Positions 49,607 through 58,374 of a DNA stretch of 64,000 nucleotides are shown here, in pieces. The notes beneath the pieces were generated by a model that made no database searches, was not told the origin of the DNA, and worked only from the letters and a program-made list of their open reading frames with translations. Within the stretch, counting starts at the first letter, position 1; every line of letters begins with the position of its first letter. The position numbers were made by a program, and so were the translations under genes. This stretch comes from Ferribacterium limneticum (GTDB lineage: Bacteria; Pseudomonadota; Gammaproteobacteria; Burkholderiales; Rhodocyclaceae), in the NCBI RefSeq assembly GCF_020510565.1, contig NZ_CP075189.1, positions 2,960,501-3,024,500 on the forward strand, read 5' to 3'.

Positions 49607-51585
49607 TGCACCTGGTAATCGAGCTTGAGGCGCGTCTGGATCTTGCGGGCCTGACGGAAGGATTCTTTCAGAATGCGGCGGTCCAGTTCATTGAGCGTGT
49701 CCGGATCGATCAGGTTGTCACCCTGCGTGCCTGGTTCGCCTTCAAGATACTGGTGCTGCAGGCGCAGCAACTGGATGAAGTTGAGCCCCTCGAGCACGGC
49801 GTTGATCTCGTCGCTACGGATCGACAGGCGTTGGGCCGCCAGCCGCAGGCGCTGGATCGAATTGGTGTTGTGCACGCCGCTGGCCATGGCGTAGATGCGG
49901 GCGACGTCGACAAAAATACGCGAGCCGTATTTCTTGAGATCGATCTTGCCTGGATGCCCTGGTTCGAGGTCGGTCAGGAAATCGCGAATCTTGCCGAGCG
50001 GCGGCTCGACGTCGAGGGCATTTTTGGCCATTGCACGCAGGAACATCGGATTCGATGCCGTCTGCGCCAGCAGGTGGCGGCGCATCGCATCGGCCAGTTC
50101 GGACTTGCCATAGAGCGCGCGGAAATCAAAAAAGATGGTGGCGTTGAGCAGCGCATCAGGCTGCGGCATGCGTATCCAGTTGCCGAACTGGTCTTTCCAC
50201 TCCTCAAGCGTCAAACACCATTGCGGGTTGCTCGCCATGATGTTGCCCTTGCACAGCGGGAAGCCGACGCGGTCGAGGTCGTTGTTGACGTCGAGCGCGT
50301 AGGCCAGAAAACGCTGCTTCAAGGCGTCGACCGCAGCACCTTCCGGCGGCGCGAAAACGATGCCGTTATCCTGGTCGGTGCTGAAGGTCTGCTCGTCGCG
50401 CCCTTCCGAACCGAAGGCCAGCCAGGCCCATTCGATGCCGTCGAAATTGTGGTTTTCGAGGTTGAGCTGGATAACGCGACGGGTCAGCGCATCGTTTAGC
50501 GCCGAAATAAACTGAGTCAGTTGCTCGGCGCCAACTCCCTGGGCCAGCATGTTGAACGACAGCTGGCGAACATCGGCAGCCGCCTGCTGCAAGGCCTCGA
50601 CATTGCGGGCGCCATCGATCGACTGGCGGATTTGGCGCAAACCGACACGCTGCAGCGAGAACAGGTCGCGCTCGGAAACAACGCCAGTCAGTTTGCCCTC
50701 GGCATCGGTAACCAGCACGTGGCGAATGCCATGCGTCGCCATGGCAAACATCGCGTCGTAGGCCGTGGCATGCTCTTCGATCATGAACGGATTGGGCGAC
50801 ATCGCCTGGCCGACTGGCGTGGTCAGCGGCAGTTCAGCCAGCACGACGCGATCGAGCAGGTCGGTCCGCGTAAAGACGCCAACGGCCTTGCGGTCGTCAC
50901 CGGCAACAACCAGCGAACCGACACCGGCTTTCGACATGGTTTCCAGCGCGGCGCGCAACGGAGTTTCCGGCGACACGGTGATCGGCGAACGCGAACCGAT
51001 GCCGGCCAGCGGTGAATTGAGTGTCTGCTGCTCGCTGGCGCGCTGGGAAAACTGCAGTTGCAACTGGCGACGCGACTGGTCGAGCAGGCTGGCGATGTAG
51101 CGCGTGCAGAACAGGTTGAATTCCGGGCTGGAGGTCAGCAAGACCAGGAAATCTTCGGCCGGCAACTGGTAGCAGAAGGTGTCTTCAACGGCCGTGTACA
51201 GATTGGTCGATGGCCGGCCGGCCGTGACGGCACCGATCGGAAAACTCTCGCCGGCGCCGAGGCTGAGGATGGAGTATTCGGTGACCGTCACTTCGCCGGC
51301 CTGGCGCGCCTGCACCTTGCCCGATTCAATGAGGTAGAAGAAACGAACCTTGCCCGAATCCGGCCCGACGATCTCGCTGCCGGCGGCATAAAAGACGATC
51401 TGCGCCTTCTCCGCGAAGTGTTGCAGGGCGTCCGGCTGCATCTTGTTGAACGGTGCATGGTTGCGCAGGAAAGCCTGCGTGTTGCCAGCCATTCGGCTGC
51501 GCCCATCGTGACGCAGCGACATTTCCACCTGGCCAACGACCTGTTCTTGTTCTTTTTCCTGCCCTGTTTGCTGTTGCGTAGTCAC
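49603..51585 (-). CDS. cNMP-binding/CBS/DUF294 putative nucleotidyltransferase
   Basis: A 660-residue cytoplasmic signalling protein. It has a cyclic-nucleotide-binding-type domain (residues about 40-165; LGAGESFPIGAVTAGRPSTN), then two CBS domains (SPITVSPETPLRAALETMSK; MSPNPFMIEEHATAYDAMFA), then a DUF294 GlnD-like nucleotidyltransferase with LAFGSEGRDEQTFSTDQDNG and a C-terminal helical DUF294_C domain (KKYGSRIFVDVARIYAMASG). The metal Asp pair (TDQD) is intact, so transferase activity is possible; the target is not known. It starts at GTG. It is followed by the inactive exonuclease and preceded by a shorter paralogue. Confidence 0.92.
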   Translation of the reverse strand: MTTQQQTGQEKEQEQVVGQVEMSLRHDGRSRMAGNTQAFLRNHAPFNKMQPDALQHFAEKAQIVFYAAGSEIVGPDSGKVRFFYLIESGKVQARQAGEVTVTEYSILSLGAGESFPIGAVTAGRPSTNLYTAVEDTFCYQLPAEDFLVLLTSSPEFNLFCTRYIASLLDQSRRQLQLQFSQRASEQQTLNSPLAGIGSRSPITVSPETPLRAALETMSKAGVGSLVVAGDDRKAVGVFTRTDLLDRVVLAELPLTTPVGQAMSPNPFMIEEHATAYDAMFAMATHGIRHVLVTDAEGKLTGVVSERDLFSLQRVGLRQIRQSIDGARNVEALQQAAADVRQLSFNMLAQGVGAEQLTQFISALNDALTRRVIQLNLENHNFDGIEWAWLAFGSEGRDEQTFSTDQDNGIVFAPPEGAAVDALKQRFLAYALDVNNDLDRVGFPLCKGNIMASNPQWCLTLEEWKDQFGNWIRMPQPDALLNATIFFDFRALYGKSELADAMRRHLLAQTASNPMFLRAMAKNALDVEPPLGKIRDFLTDLEPGHPGKIDLKKYGSRIFVDVARIYAMASGVHNTNSIQRLRLAAQRLSIRSDEINAVLEGLNFIQLLRLQHQYLEGEPGTQGDNLIDPDTLNELDRRILKESFRQARKIQTRLKLDYQVQ

Positions 51586-51599
51586 GACAACCTCATTTT

Positions 51600-52655
51600 C
51601 TAGAGTGCATAGTTTAACTTGAGACGCTGTTGCAGACGTTTGGCCTGTTTCAATGCCTCGCGCAAGATGGCCCGATCGATGTCATGCAGCGCGGCGGGTT
51701 TCAGGCCATACCCCCCGGGCTCCCCTCGGCTTGCGGCGTCGATCTGTTGGGCTAGACGCAAGCGCAAAATTTGCGAAAAAGCGGCGTCGACCGGAGCAAT
51801 TTCCACCTCCGGCATACCAACCGATAAGCCGGCCTGGCGCAGGCGTTCCGACGTATTGACCGCCTTTGTTCCGGAAGAAAGCGCGAAGATGCGCGCTGCA
51901 TCGACAAATATCCGGCTGCCGTACTTTTTCAGATCGACGCTGTCGCCCTCGCCCACCGCAATGTCGCCACGAAAATTGAGTGGCACATCGGCCTGCAGCG
52001 CATTGGCTGCCATGAGATGCTGGAAGGATGGCGTGGCCTCCGTCATCGACAGCAGCAGAGTACGCAATTTTTCGCCCAGGGCGAGTTCGCCGAACAGCGG
52101 ACGCAGATCGAAAAAGATGCTGGCGTTGAGCAGCGCTTCAGGCTCAGGGCGACGCACCCAGTCGATGAACCTCTCGCGCCACTCTTCAAGCGACAGGCAC
52201 CAGGCCGGGTTGCCGGCCATGATCTGCCCGGTACACAAGGCGAAGCCGCAGTCGGCCAGATGCTGGTTAACTTCCTGAGCAAAAGGCAGGAAGATCTGGC
52301 GCAGGGCGGCTGCCTCCTGCTCGCTGGTCGCGTTGAAAATCAGGCCATTGTCCTGGTCGGTGACGAAAGTCTGTTCATGCCGTCCTTCCGAACCCAGCGC
52401 CAGCCAGCACCAGGCTACCGGCGGCAGACGATGGCGGCGGGAGGTCAATTCGATGACTTTGCTCGTCAGACGGTCATTGAAGACCGAAATCAGGCGCGTC
52501 GCGGCCAGGCCGTCGAAGCCGTTTCCCGCCACGGACAGCAGGTATTCGCGCAGGCGCCCGGCGAGTGCCGGTGCGGCATCAAGGCTGGACAGCGACTGCA
52601 GCGCCGTCACCAGTTCGAGTTGCTGCCGGCAGGGCAGCGTAAAGTCGGTATTCAC
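51600..52655 (-). CDS. Stand-alone DUF294 putative nucleotidyltransferase
   Basis: A 351-residue paralogue of the C-terminal half of the next gene. It has LALGSEGRHEQTFVTDQDNG (the nucleotidyltransferase motif), FALCTGQIMAGNPAWCLSLE and the C-terminal KKYGSRIFVDAARIFALSSG. It lacks the cyclic-nucleotide and CBS domains. Its GTG start lies seven bases after the exonuclease-fusion gene. The duplication suggests a heteromeric enzyme with one sensing and one bare subunit. Confidence 0.9.
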   Translation of the reverse strand: MNTDFTLPCRQQLELVTALQSLSSLDAAPALAGRLREYLLSVAGNGFDGLAATRLISVFNDRLTSKVIELTSRRHRLPPVAWCWLALGSEGRHEQTFVTDQDNGLIFNATSEQEAAALRQIFLPFAQEVNQHLADCGFALCTGQIMAGNPAWCLSLEEWRERFIDWVRRPEPEALLNASIFFDLRPLFGELALGEKLRTLLLSMTEATPSFQHLMAANALQADVPLNFRGDIAVGEGDSVDLKKYGSRIFVDAARIFALSSGTKAVNTSERLRQAGLSVGMPEVEIAPVDAAFSQILRLRLAQQIDAASRGEPGGYGLKPAALHDIDRAILREALKQAKRLQQRLKLNYAL

Positions 52656-52662
52656 GCCGGCC

Positions 52663-54834
52663 TCAATATTTCACTCGGGCGAAATAGGTTTTCTCGGCCG
52701 CTGCCAGCGCCTGGCGAACGGTCACGATGCCCATGTCTTCGAGCAGCTTGACCAGTTTCAGGAAGACTTCGCCGGTCGCCAGCGCATCTTCGAGCGCGTT
52801 GTGCCGGGTGCCGATGCTAACGCCCAGGCGCTCGAGAATGACGTCGAGCTTGTGCGATTCCTGATTGGGATGAACGACGGCCGAGAGCAGCAGCGTGTCG
52901 AGTACCGGCTGGGTGAAACGGATGCCGGTCCGCTCTTCCTTGAGTTGCAGGAAACGCATGTCGAAAGCTGCGTTGTGGGCGATCAGCACGGTATCTTCGC
53001 AGAATTCGTGGAAGGCGGGCAGGATGACATCGATGTTCGGCTTGCCGCGCACCATGTCTTCGGTGATGCCGTGGATGGGGATGGACTCGGGTTTGAGCGG
53101 ACACTCAGGGTCGACAATCTGGTTGAAGACTTCCTGGCGGAGCAGCCGGTTATTGACGATGCGGACGGCACCGATCTGGATGATTTCGTCGCCTTTGGAC
53201 GGTTCCAGGCCGGTCGTTTCGGTATCGAACACGGTGTAGGTCAGATCGGACAGCTTGCGGTCGAGGTCGATGCTCTTGTCCTCGAACTTGAAGAGGTCGA
53301 AATCGTAGTATTCCGGCCGCCCCTTGCCGCGACTGCGCTCTTCCGGTTCGCTCTCGAGTTCGGGCACGGCCACCGGCAGCACAAAACGGAAGAAGGCGCG
53401 GTGCGCGGCCTTTTCGCGCTCGTACCAGATTTCGCCGCCATGCCGGTCGATGACATCGCGCAGGCTGAGCGGCGAGCTTTCGCTGCCAATCTGCATCGAC
53501 TCCATTTCCCAAGTGTAGAAAGTTTCCGACGACATTGCCGGGCCGGCCCAGATCAGGTCGAGATAGGCCAGCTTGCCGGCTGAGGTCAGGCGGAAGCGCA
53601 GCTCACGCGGTTCGTAGTGGTCCTGCAGCTTGGAGGCCAGACTGACCAGCGCGAAAACCAGCGAGAAACTGTCGGCCTTGATCCACAGGGCATCGTCAAT
53701 CTCTTCCATCTTGCTCGGCAACTTGAGCTTGTCTTCGATACGGCGCTGGGCGGCGGCGATGATGTCGATACCGAGAATGTCCTCGAGCGGCCAACGTGTC
53801 TTCATGGCGTCGGAGAACTGGCTCATGGTCTGGTCGATGACCTGGCTGCGCTTGGCCACTTCGTCGTCGATGACCCTGAGGAAACGCTCGCGCAGTTCGG
53901 GCTCCATGTCGGGGTAATCCAGCAGGTTGGCGACGGCGGCGCGGATATTGGCGATCGATGAACGGCTGCCCTGGGTCAGCGAATGCAGCGCCTGGTCGCG
54001 ACGCTCTTCTTCCTCGATGCTGCGCGTGATGTTCTCGACGGTGAGCACGTAGCCCGACATTGCCGCCTCGCCCTCGTCGCCCGAGGCAGCGAGCACCGGC
54101 ACCATCTGGGCGCGCAGCAGCTGACCGCCGCGCGTCGTCGTGATGAAGTTGGAAATCGCCGTTTTGCCAGCGGACAGGCGCTGGCGAATGACCTCCTCGG
54201 CGTGATCGACCTGGCTCTTTTCGAGAATGGAAAAAATGGAACGACCGAGGCCGATCAGGGCGCCGCCGGCGACCGAGGTCGGCCCCTGCGACAGAGCCTT
54301 GAACTGCAGGCGGGCGCGGTTGTTGTAGAGCAGGATGCGACCGTCGAGATTGCACACGACGACGGCCTGGGCCAGTTCGGACATCAGGGCTGCCAGCCGG
54401 TTCTTTTCTTCCTCGACCGAGGCCTTGGCCGTGGCGATCTGCGAATCGACGTCATCCATCAGGGCGTCGCGTTGCTGGGCCAGGTCGTTGGCGGCCTGGG
54501 CCAGTTGCTGGACTTCCGGCGGACCTTCGATGGTCACGCGAAAATTGCGGTTGGCGCCGAGCATCAGGCGCAGCGTTTCGGCCATCCGCAGCAAGCCTTC
54601 GACGTATTGCTTGAACAGCTTGTGCAGCACGCCGACGCCAAGGGCAAAGCCGAACAGGGTCATCATCGTCCCGACCGGCAGCCGGGAAACCAGCAGATTG
54701 GTCAGCAGGGTGCGCTCGGCCTCTTTCATGTCGAGCCAGACGAGCAGCGAGGTGACGACAAACGGGCCGGTCATGAGCAGACCGAGAACAATCACCGCGA
54801 CGATCAAACGTTGTTTAGCCTTCATGGCGTGCAT
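52663..54834 (-). CDS. Membrane PAS/pseudokinase fused to DnaQ-type 3'-5' exonuclease
   Basis: A 723-residue protein. Two N-terminal membrane helices (RLIVAVIVLGLLMTGPFVVT and VGTMMTLFGFALGVGVLHKL) precede a coiled linker and a PAS domain (VVVCNLDGRILLYNNRARLQ, about residues 155-280). The histidine-kinase dimerisation region reads LTQGSRSSIANIRAAVANLL, where the phospho-accepting His of HELRTPL is absent. The ATPase-like part keeps SLRDVIDRHGGEIWYEREKA. The C-terminal exonuclease is complete: TVFDTETTGLEP, LIAHNAAFDMRFLQ, HNALEDALATGEVF (DEDDh). A membrane-tethered, sensor-controlled exonuclease is unusual. Repeat copy 7 lies between this gene and the response regulator gene upstream. Confidence 0.92.
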   Translation of the reverse strand: MHAMKAKQRLIVAVIVLGLLMTGPFVVTSLLVWLDMKEAERTLLTNLLVSRLPVGTMMTLFGFALGVGVLHKLFKQYVEGLLRMAETLRLMLGANRNFRVTIEGPPEVQQLAQAANDLAQQRDALMDDVDSQIATAKASVEEEKNRLAALMSELAQAVVVCNLDGRILLYNNRARLQFKALSQGPTSVAGGALIGLGRSIFSILEKSQVDHAEEVIRQRLSAGKTAISNFITTTRGGQLLRAQMVPVLAASGDEGEAAMSGYVLTVENITRSIEEEERRDQALHSLTQGSRSSIANIRAAVANLLDYPDMEPELRERFLRVIDDEVAKRSQVIDQTMSQFSDAMKTRWPLEDILGIDIIAAAQRRIEDKLKLPSKMEEIDDALWIKADSFSLVFALVSLASKLQDHYEPRELRFRLTSAGKLAYLDLIWAGPAMSSETFYTWEMESMQIGSESSPLSLRDVIDRHGGEIWYEREKAAHRAFFRFVLPVAVPELESEPEERSRGKGRPEYYDFDLFKFEDKSIDLDRKLSDLTYTVFDTETTGLEPSKGDEIIQIGAVRIVNNRLLRQEVFNQIVDPECPLKPESIPIHGITEDMVRGKPNIDVILPAFHEFCEDTVLIAHNAAFDMRFLQLKEERTGIRFTQPVLDTLLLSAVVHPNQESHKLDVILERLGVSIGTRHNALEDALATGEVFLKLVKLLEDMGIVTVRQALAAAEKTYFARVKY

Positions 54835-54854
54835 TCCAACAAATTTGGCTTTCG

Positions 54855-54884
54855 ATTTTGGCCGTTATTTCCGGTTGACCGTGG
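54855..54884 (+). repeat. Dispersed 30-bp repeat, copy 7
   Basis: ATTTTGGCCGTTAT followed by the exact core TTCCGGTTGACCGTGG. It lies in the 60-base gap between the response regulator and the PAS-exonuclease gene, only 21 bases before the start of the latter. Confidence 0.9.
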
Positions 54885-54894
54885 GAGTCCGCCC

Positions 54895-55266
54895 TCAGAC
54901 GATGCCGAGCATGGTTTTCACCCGGGCCACCAGATCCTTGGTCGAAAACGGCTTGGTGACGTAGGCATCGGCGCCCATGGCCAGGCCCTTGGCCACTTCG
55001 GTGTCGCGTCCCTTGGCGGTGAGCATGACGATCAGTACGCCGGCATTCTTCTGGTCGGCCCGCAGGGCTTCACAGACTTCGAAGCCGGACTTCTTCGGCA
55101 TCATGACGTCGAGCAGGATCAAATCCGGCGCGAAACTCGCCACCTTGGCCAGCGCCTCTTCGCCATCGCAGGCGACGGCGACGGCAAAGCCTTCTTTTTT
55201 CATGAGGAATTCAAGGGAGATGACGATGTTGGGTTCGTCATCAACGATCAGGATTTTCTTGGTCAT
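54895..55266 (-). CDS. Receiver-only response regulator
   Basis: A 123-residue CheY-like receiver with no output domain. It has KILIVDDEPNIVISLEFLMK, the phosphoacceptor Asp in LILLDVMMPKKSGFE, Thr in VIVMLTAKGRD and Lys in YVTKPFSTKDL. Its ATG overlaps the stop of the STAC kinase gene (ATGA), so it is the cognate partner. CrbR-type regulators that pair with such kinases usually carry a LuxR-type DNA-binding domain; this one does not, so it must signal through another protein, perhaps one encoded downstream. Confidence 0.93.
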   Translation of the reverse strand: MTKKILIVDDEPNIVISLEFLMKKEGFAVAVACDGEEALAKVASFAPDLILLDVMMPKKSGFEVCEALRADQKNAGVLIVMLTAKGRDTEVAKGLAMGADAYVTKPFSTKDLVARVKTMLGIV

Positions 55267-57995
55267 GCGGTTTGTCTCCCACTGTTATCGTCCGGTGCCG
55301 GTAAGGGCACCGTGAAAATGAAGTTCGCTCCGGCTCCGGGCGCGCTTTCAACCCAGAGATTACCACCAAAATATTCCACGATCTGGCGGCTGATTGGCAG
55401 GCCCAGACCGGTTCCCTGCGGTTTGTCCGTCATTGTGTTGCCACCCTGACGGAATTTTTCAAAAATGACACTGCATTCTTCTGCCGTCAGACCCGGGCCG
55501 TTGTCGCGCACTTCGACGCGAACCAGGCCGGCCCCGCTGGAAAGCCTGACCTGAACCCGGCCGCTGCCACCCGGCACGAACTTCACGGCATTCGACAACA
55601 GGTTGATCATGACCTGGGTCAGCCGGTCGCGGTCGGCCTGCACGACCGGCGCGGAGGTCGGAATATCGCCTTCGAGCGCCACGTCTTTATCCCGGAACAA
55701 CTGTTCGAGCGAGGCCATCGATTCGCGCACCACTTCCCCCATATCGACTTCGCCGGTCGTCCATTCGGCCCGCCCGGATTCCATCTTGGCCATGTCGAGA
55801 ATCTGGTTGATGAGCCGGGTCAGCCGCTCGGCTTCATTGACGATGATGCCGAGGAAACGCTTGCGGTCGGTCAGTTCGAGACGCGGGTCTTCGTGCAGCA
55901 TTTCGGACAGCGCACGGATCGAGGTGAGCGGCGTACGCAACTCGTGCGTCACCGTCGAAATGAAGTCGTCCTTCATGCGGTCGAGTTCGCGCAGGCGCTC
56001 GTTGGCTTCGCGCAGTTCGGTGGTCGCTGCCTCCAACTCCCGCTGCTTGCCTTCGAGTTCGTGGCTGTAGGCGCGGACCTGCGTCGCCTCGTCGAGAATG
56101 TCGAGCACCTCTTCGAGGCCGAGATCCTCTTCCTGGGCGACCGAAGCGACCATGACCCGGGCACTGGCCGAGCCGATGGCGCCAGCCAGTTCAGACTCGG
56201 CAAACTGGACGAAATCGGCATCGGCCGGCAGCTCGCGCCAATGCCCGGCGCGCCGGGAACTGGCATAGGCGGCCAGTTGCTGACGCGCCCGCGCCGCCCC
56301 GAGAAAGCGCTCGAGCAACTGGACCAGCGCATCGGGCGAGGCCTTGCCACGCCATAACAGCGCCTCGGTATTGCGCGAATCGAAGCGGAAGACATCGACG
56401 AAACGCTCGGCCTGGCTGGCCTCGACCGCATCCGGTTTGGAATTGAGCGACACGGCGACATAGGCGCCAATATTGGCCAGCATGCTCCACCACAGGCAAT
56501 GCGAAATCTCGTCCAGCCCGGCCAGCCCGAACAGCGCCTGCGCCTTGAGCCAGCCGAGGCCGAACAAACCGTGTTCGACAAAACCGCTCGGCATCCAGCC
56601 TGATTTGGCAAAGGACGGCAGCAGCAAGGTGTACAACCAGACGACAAAGCCGGCCAGCAAGCCGGCCACCGCACCAGCCCGCGTGCCCTGCTTCCAGTAC
56701 ATGCCGCCGAACATGGCCGGCGCGAACTGGGCGACCGCGGCAAAGGAAATCAGGCCGATGCCGACGAGGGCGTAAGCTTCTCCGGCGGCACGGAAATAGA
56801 TGTAGCCAAGAAGCAGGATCAGGGCGATGGCGGCGCGCCGGATGCCGATCAACAGGCCGGAAAGATCTTTTCGTTTTTCGACGAATTTTCCGGTTGACCG
56901 TAGCAATATAGGCATGACGAGGTCGTTGCAGACCATGGTCGACAAGGCGATGGTTTCGACGATGACCATGCCGGTCGCTGCCGACAGACCGCCGATGAAA
57001 GCCAGCAAGGCCAGCGCCTCGGCGCCACGGGCCAACGGTAGGGTCAGCACGAAGGTGTCGGGATTGACCCCCTGCCCGTCAAAATGCAGAAGGCCGCCAA
57101 GGGCCAGCGGCAGGACAAAAATGTTGATCAACAGCAGATAAAGCGGAAAGAGCCAGACGGCGCGCTTGAGATGCGATTCATCGACGTTCTCGACGACGAT
57201 GATCTGGAACTGACGCGGCAGAAAAATGATGGCCAGGCCGGAAAGGATGATCAGCGCCGTCCACGTTCCCGCCCGCCCGGAATCAAGCTGCAGCAAGCGC
57301 CCGAGATCGGCACTCGCCGCCGCCCGCTGGAACAGATCGCCAAGCCCGCCGAACATGCCGTAAGTGACGAAGAGGCCGACCGCCATGAAAGCGATGAGTT
57401 TGACCACCGACTCGAAAGCCACGGCAGCGACCATGCCCTCGTGGCGCTCGGTCGCATCAAGATGGCGCGTCCCGAAGAGGATCGAAAAGAAGGCCAGCAC
57501 GACGGCAATCAGGAAGGTGGAGTCGAGCCCCCAGACCTCTACGCCACTTACCGAATGCTCCAGCAGCACATCGACACTGGCCGCCATCGCCTTGAGTTGC
57601 AGGGCGATGTACGGCACGACGCCAATCACCGCAATCACCGTCACCATGCCGGCCAGCAACTGGCTCTTGCCGTAGCGCGAGGCGATGAAGTCGGCAATCG
57701 AGGTGATGCGCTGGGCCTTGCTGATGCGGATCATCTTGATGATGACGCCGACGCAGAGCAGCATCAGCGTCGGGCCAAGATAAATGGTCAAGAAGGACAG
57801 CCCGCCGGAGGTGGCCCGGCCAACGCTGCCGTAGAAAGTCCACGAGGTGCAATAAACGGCCAGCGACAGGGCATAAACATTGGCTGAGATGATCGACTTG
57901 CCGGCATCGGCCCTAGCATCGCCGAAACGCGCGACGGCGAACAACAGCCCGAGATAGGCCGTGGCGAGGAGCGCGACGAACCAGCCGGAAAGCAT
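55263..57995 (-). CDS. STAC-domain sodium/solute symporter-like histidine kinase (CrbS-like)
   Basis: A 910-residue membrane sensor. The first 530 residues are an SLC5-type transporter with about 13 helices (ASRYGKSQLLAGMVTVIAVI, GGLSAATGMVIVETIALSTM). A STAC-type region follows (around RFDSRNTEALLWRGKASPDA), then a coiled linker (ELREANERLRELDRMKDDFI). The HisKA domain with phospho-His is STVTHELRTPLTSIRALSEM, and the HATPase has MINLLSNAVKFVPGG, VRDNGPGLTAEECSVIF and GTGLGLPISRQIVEYFGG. Such kinases control acetate use (acs) in several proteobacteria. Here acs is the next gene upstream on the same strand. A dispersed repeat copy lies in frame (STGKFVEK). Confidence 0.93.
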   Translation of the reverse strand: MLSGWFVALLATAYLGLLFAVARFGDARADAGKSIISANVYALSLAVYCTSWTFYGSVGRATSGGLSFLTIYLGPTLMLLCVGVIIKMIRISKAQRITSIADFIASRYGKSQLLAGMVTVIAVIGVVPYIALQLKAMAASVDVLLEHSVSGVEVWGLDSTFLIAVVLAFFSILFGTRHLDATERHEGMVAAVAFESVVKLIAFMAVGLFVTYGMFGGLGDLFQRAAASADLGRLLQLDSGRAGTWTALIILSGLAIIFLPRQFQIIVVENVDESHLKRAVWLFPLYLLLINIFVLPLALGGLLHFDGQGVNPDTFVLTLPLARGAEALALLAFIGGLSAATGMVIVETIALSTMVCNDLVMPILLRSTGKFVEKRKDLSGLLIGIRRAAIALILLLGYIYFRAAGEAYALVGIGLISFAAVAQFAPAMFGGMYWKQGTRAGAVAGLLAGFVVWLYTLLLPSFAKSGWMPSGFVEHGLFGLGWLKAQALFGLAGLDEISHCLWWSMLANIGAYVAVSLNSKPDAVEASQAERFVDVFRFDSRNTEALLWRGKASPDALVQLLERFLGAARARQQLAAYASSRRAGHWRELPADADFVQFAESELAGAIGSASARVMVASVAQEEDLGLEEVLDILDEATQVRAYSHELEGKQRELEAATTELREANERLRELDRMKDDFISTVTHELRTPLTSIRALSEMLHEDPRLELTDRKRFLGIIVNEAERLTRLINQILDMAKMESGRAEWTTGEVDMGEVVRESMASLEQLFRDKDVALEGDIPTSAPVVQADRDRLTQVMINLLSNAVKFVPGGSGRVQVRLSSGAGLVRVEVRDNGPGLTAEECSVIFEKFRQGGNTMTDKPQGTGLGLPISRQIVEYFGGNLWVESAPGAGANFIFTVPLPAPDDNSGRQTA
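56874..56903 (+). repeat. Dispersed repeat copy 8, in frame inside STAC kinase gene
   Basis: TTCCGGTTGACCGTAG (one change from the core) preceded by GTTTTTCGACGAAT, which aligns with the usual TTTTGGCC tail. It encodes RSTGKFVEK in a cytoplasmic loop of the transporter part and preserves the reading frame. Confidence 0.75.
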
Positions 57996-58190
57996 CTACG
58001 AACCCCGCTTCTCGGCCACCCAGGCCGCCAGCGCGATCAGTCCGGCCCAGACGCCGAACAGATACAGATAGGTCGCAGGGATATCTCCCACTTCGCCGCC
58101 CGGCAGGTTGAGCAGCGGATAGGTCAGCAGCGGTACGCCGAGCAGACCAAGTGCTGCCAGTCGCTGGCGGGTTGGATTGGCTCTTTTCAC
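57996..58190 (-). CDS. Small membrane protein upstream of STAC kinase
   Basis: A 64-residue protein with two hydrophobic helices (RLAALGLLGVPLLTYPLLNL and ATYLYLFGVWAGLIALAAWV) and a basic N-terminus. The GTG start overlaps the stop of the upstream 35-codon ORF (GTGA), and its stop abuts the ATG of the kinase gene, so it is translationally linked to both. It probably acts as a small partner of the sensor, much as DUF4212 partners a symporter; this is inferred. Confidence 0.8.
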   Translation of the reverse strand: MKRANPTRQRLAALGLLGVPLLTYPLLNLPGGEVGDIPATYLYLFGVWAGLIALAAWVAEKRGS

Positions 58191-58294
58191 GACCCCATCC
58201 CAGAAAAGGGAACGGCTGGCACGCCAAGCGTGCCAGCCGTTGTTGGCATATAGTCTGATGCGACTACACGGGAGGCCACCTTTTGGGCGACCAT
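58187..58294 (-). CDS. 35-codon leader-like ORF before the STAC kinase operon
   Basis: ATG start with a near-ideal ribosome binding site (AAGGAGG, then AGACA before the ATG). The predicted peptide begins MVAQKVASRVVASDYMPTTA and ends SGMGS. Its stop overlaps the GTG of the next gene (GTGA). It begins about 15 bases downstream of a good sigma-70 promoter and contains a 14-bp perfect hairpin in its 3' half. No similarity is recognised. It could be a true small protein or a leader peptide for attenuation. Confidence 0.5.
   Translation of the reverse strand: MVAQKVASRVVASDYMPTTAGTLGVPAVPFSGMGS
58211..58244 (-). terminator. Strong 14-bp hairpin inside the leader ORF (attenuator-like)
   Basis: AACGGCTGGCACGC pairs perfectly with GCGTGCCAGCCGTT around CAA. 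On the minus strand CCCTTTTCT follows, a weak T-run. It lies within the 35-codon ORF and before the small membrane protein gene, so it could be an attenuator or a weak terminator. Confidence 0.5.
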
Positions 58295-58308
58295 TGTCTC
58301 CTCCTTGC

Positions 58309-58336
58309 CTTATAGTCTTTGGAGGCAGCGTGGCAA
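58309..58336 (-). promoter_or_regulatory. Sigma-70-type promoter of the STAC kinase operon
   Basis: On the minus strand TTGCCA, 16 bases, TATAAG, ending 14 bases before the ATG of the 35-codon ORF. It overlaps an imperfect stem GGAGGCGGCG/CGCTGCCTCC (58320-58350) downstream of acs. Confidence 0.6.
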
Positions 58337-58374
58337 GTTCGCCGCCTCCTGGCTCATGCTGGAACGAGGCTTTT

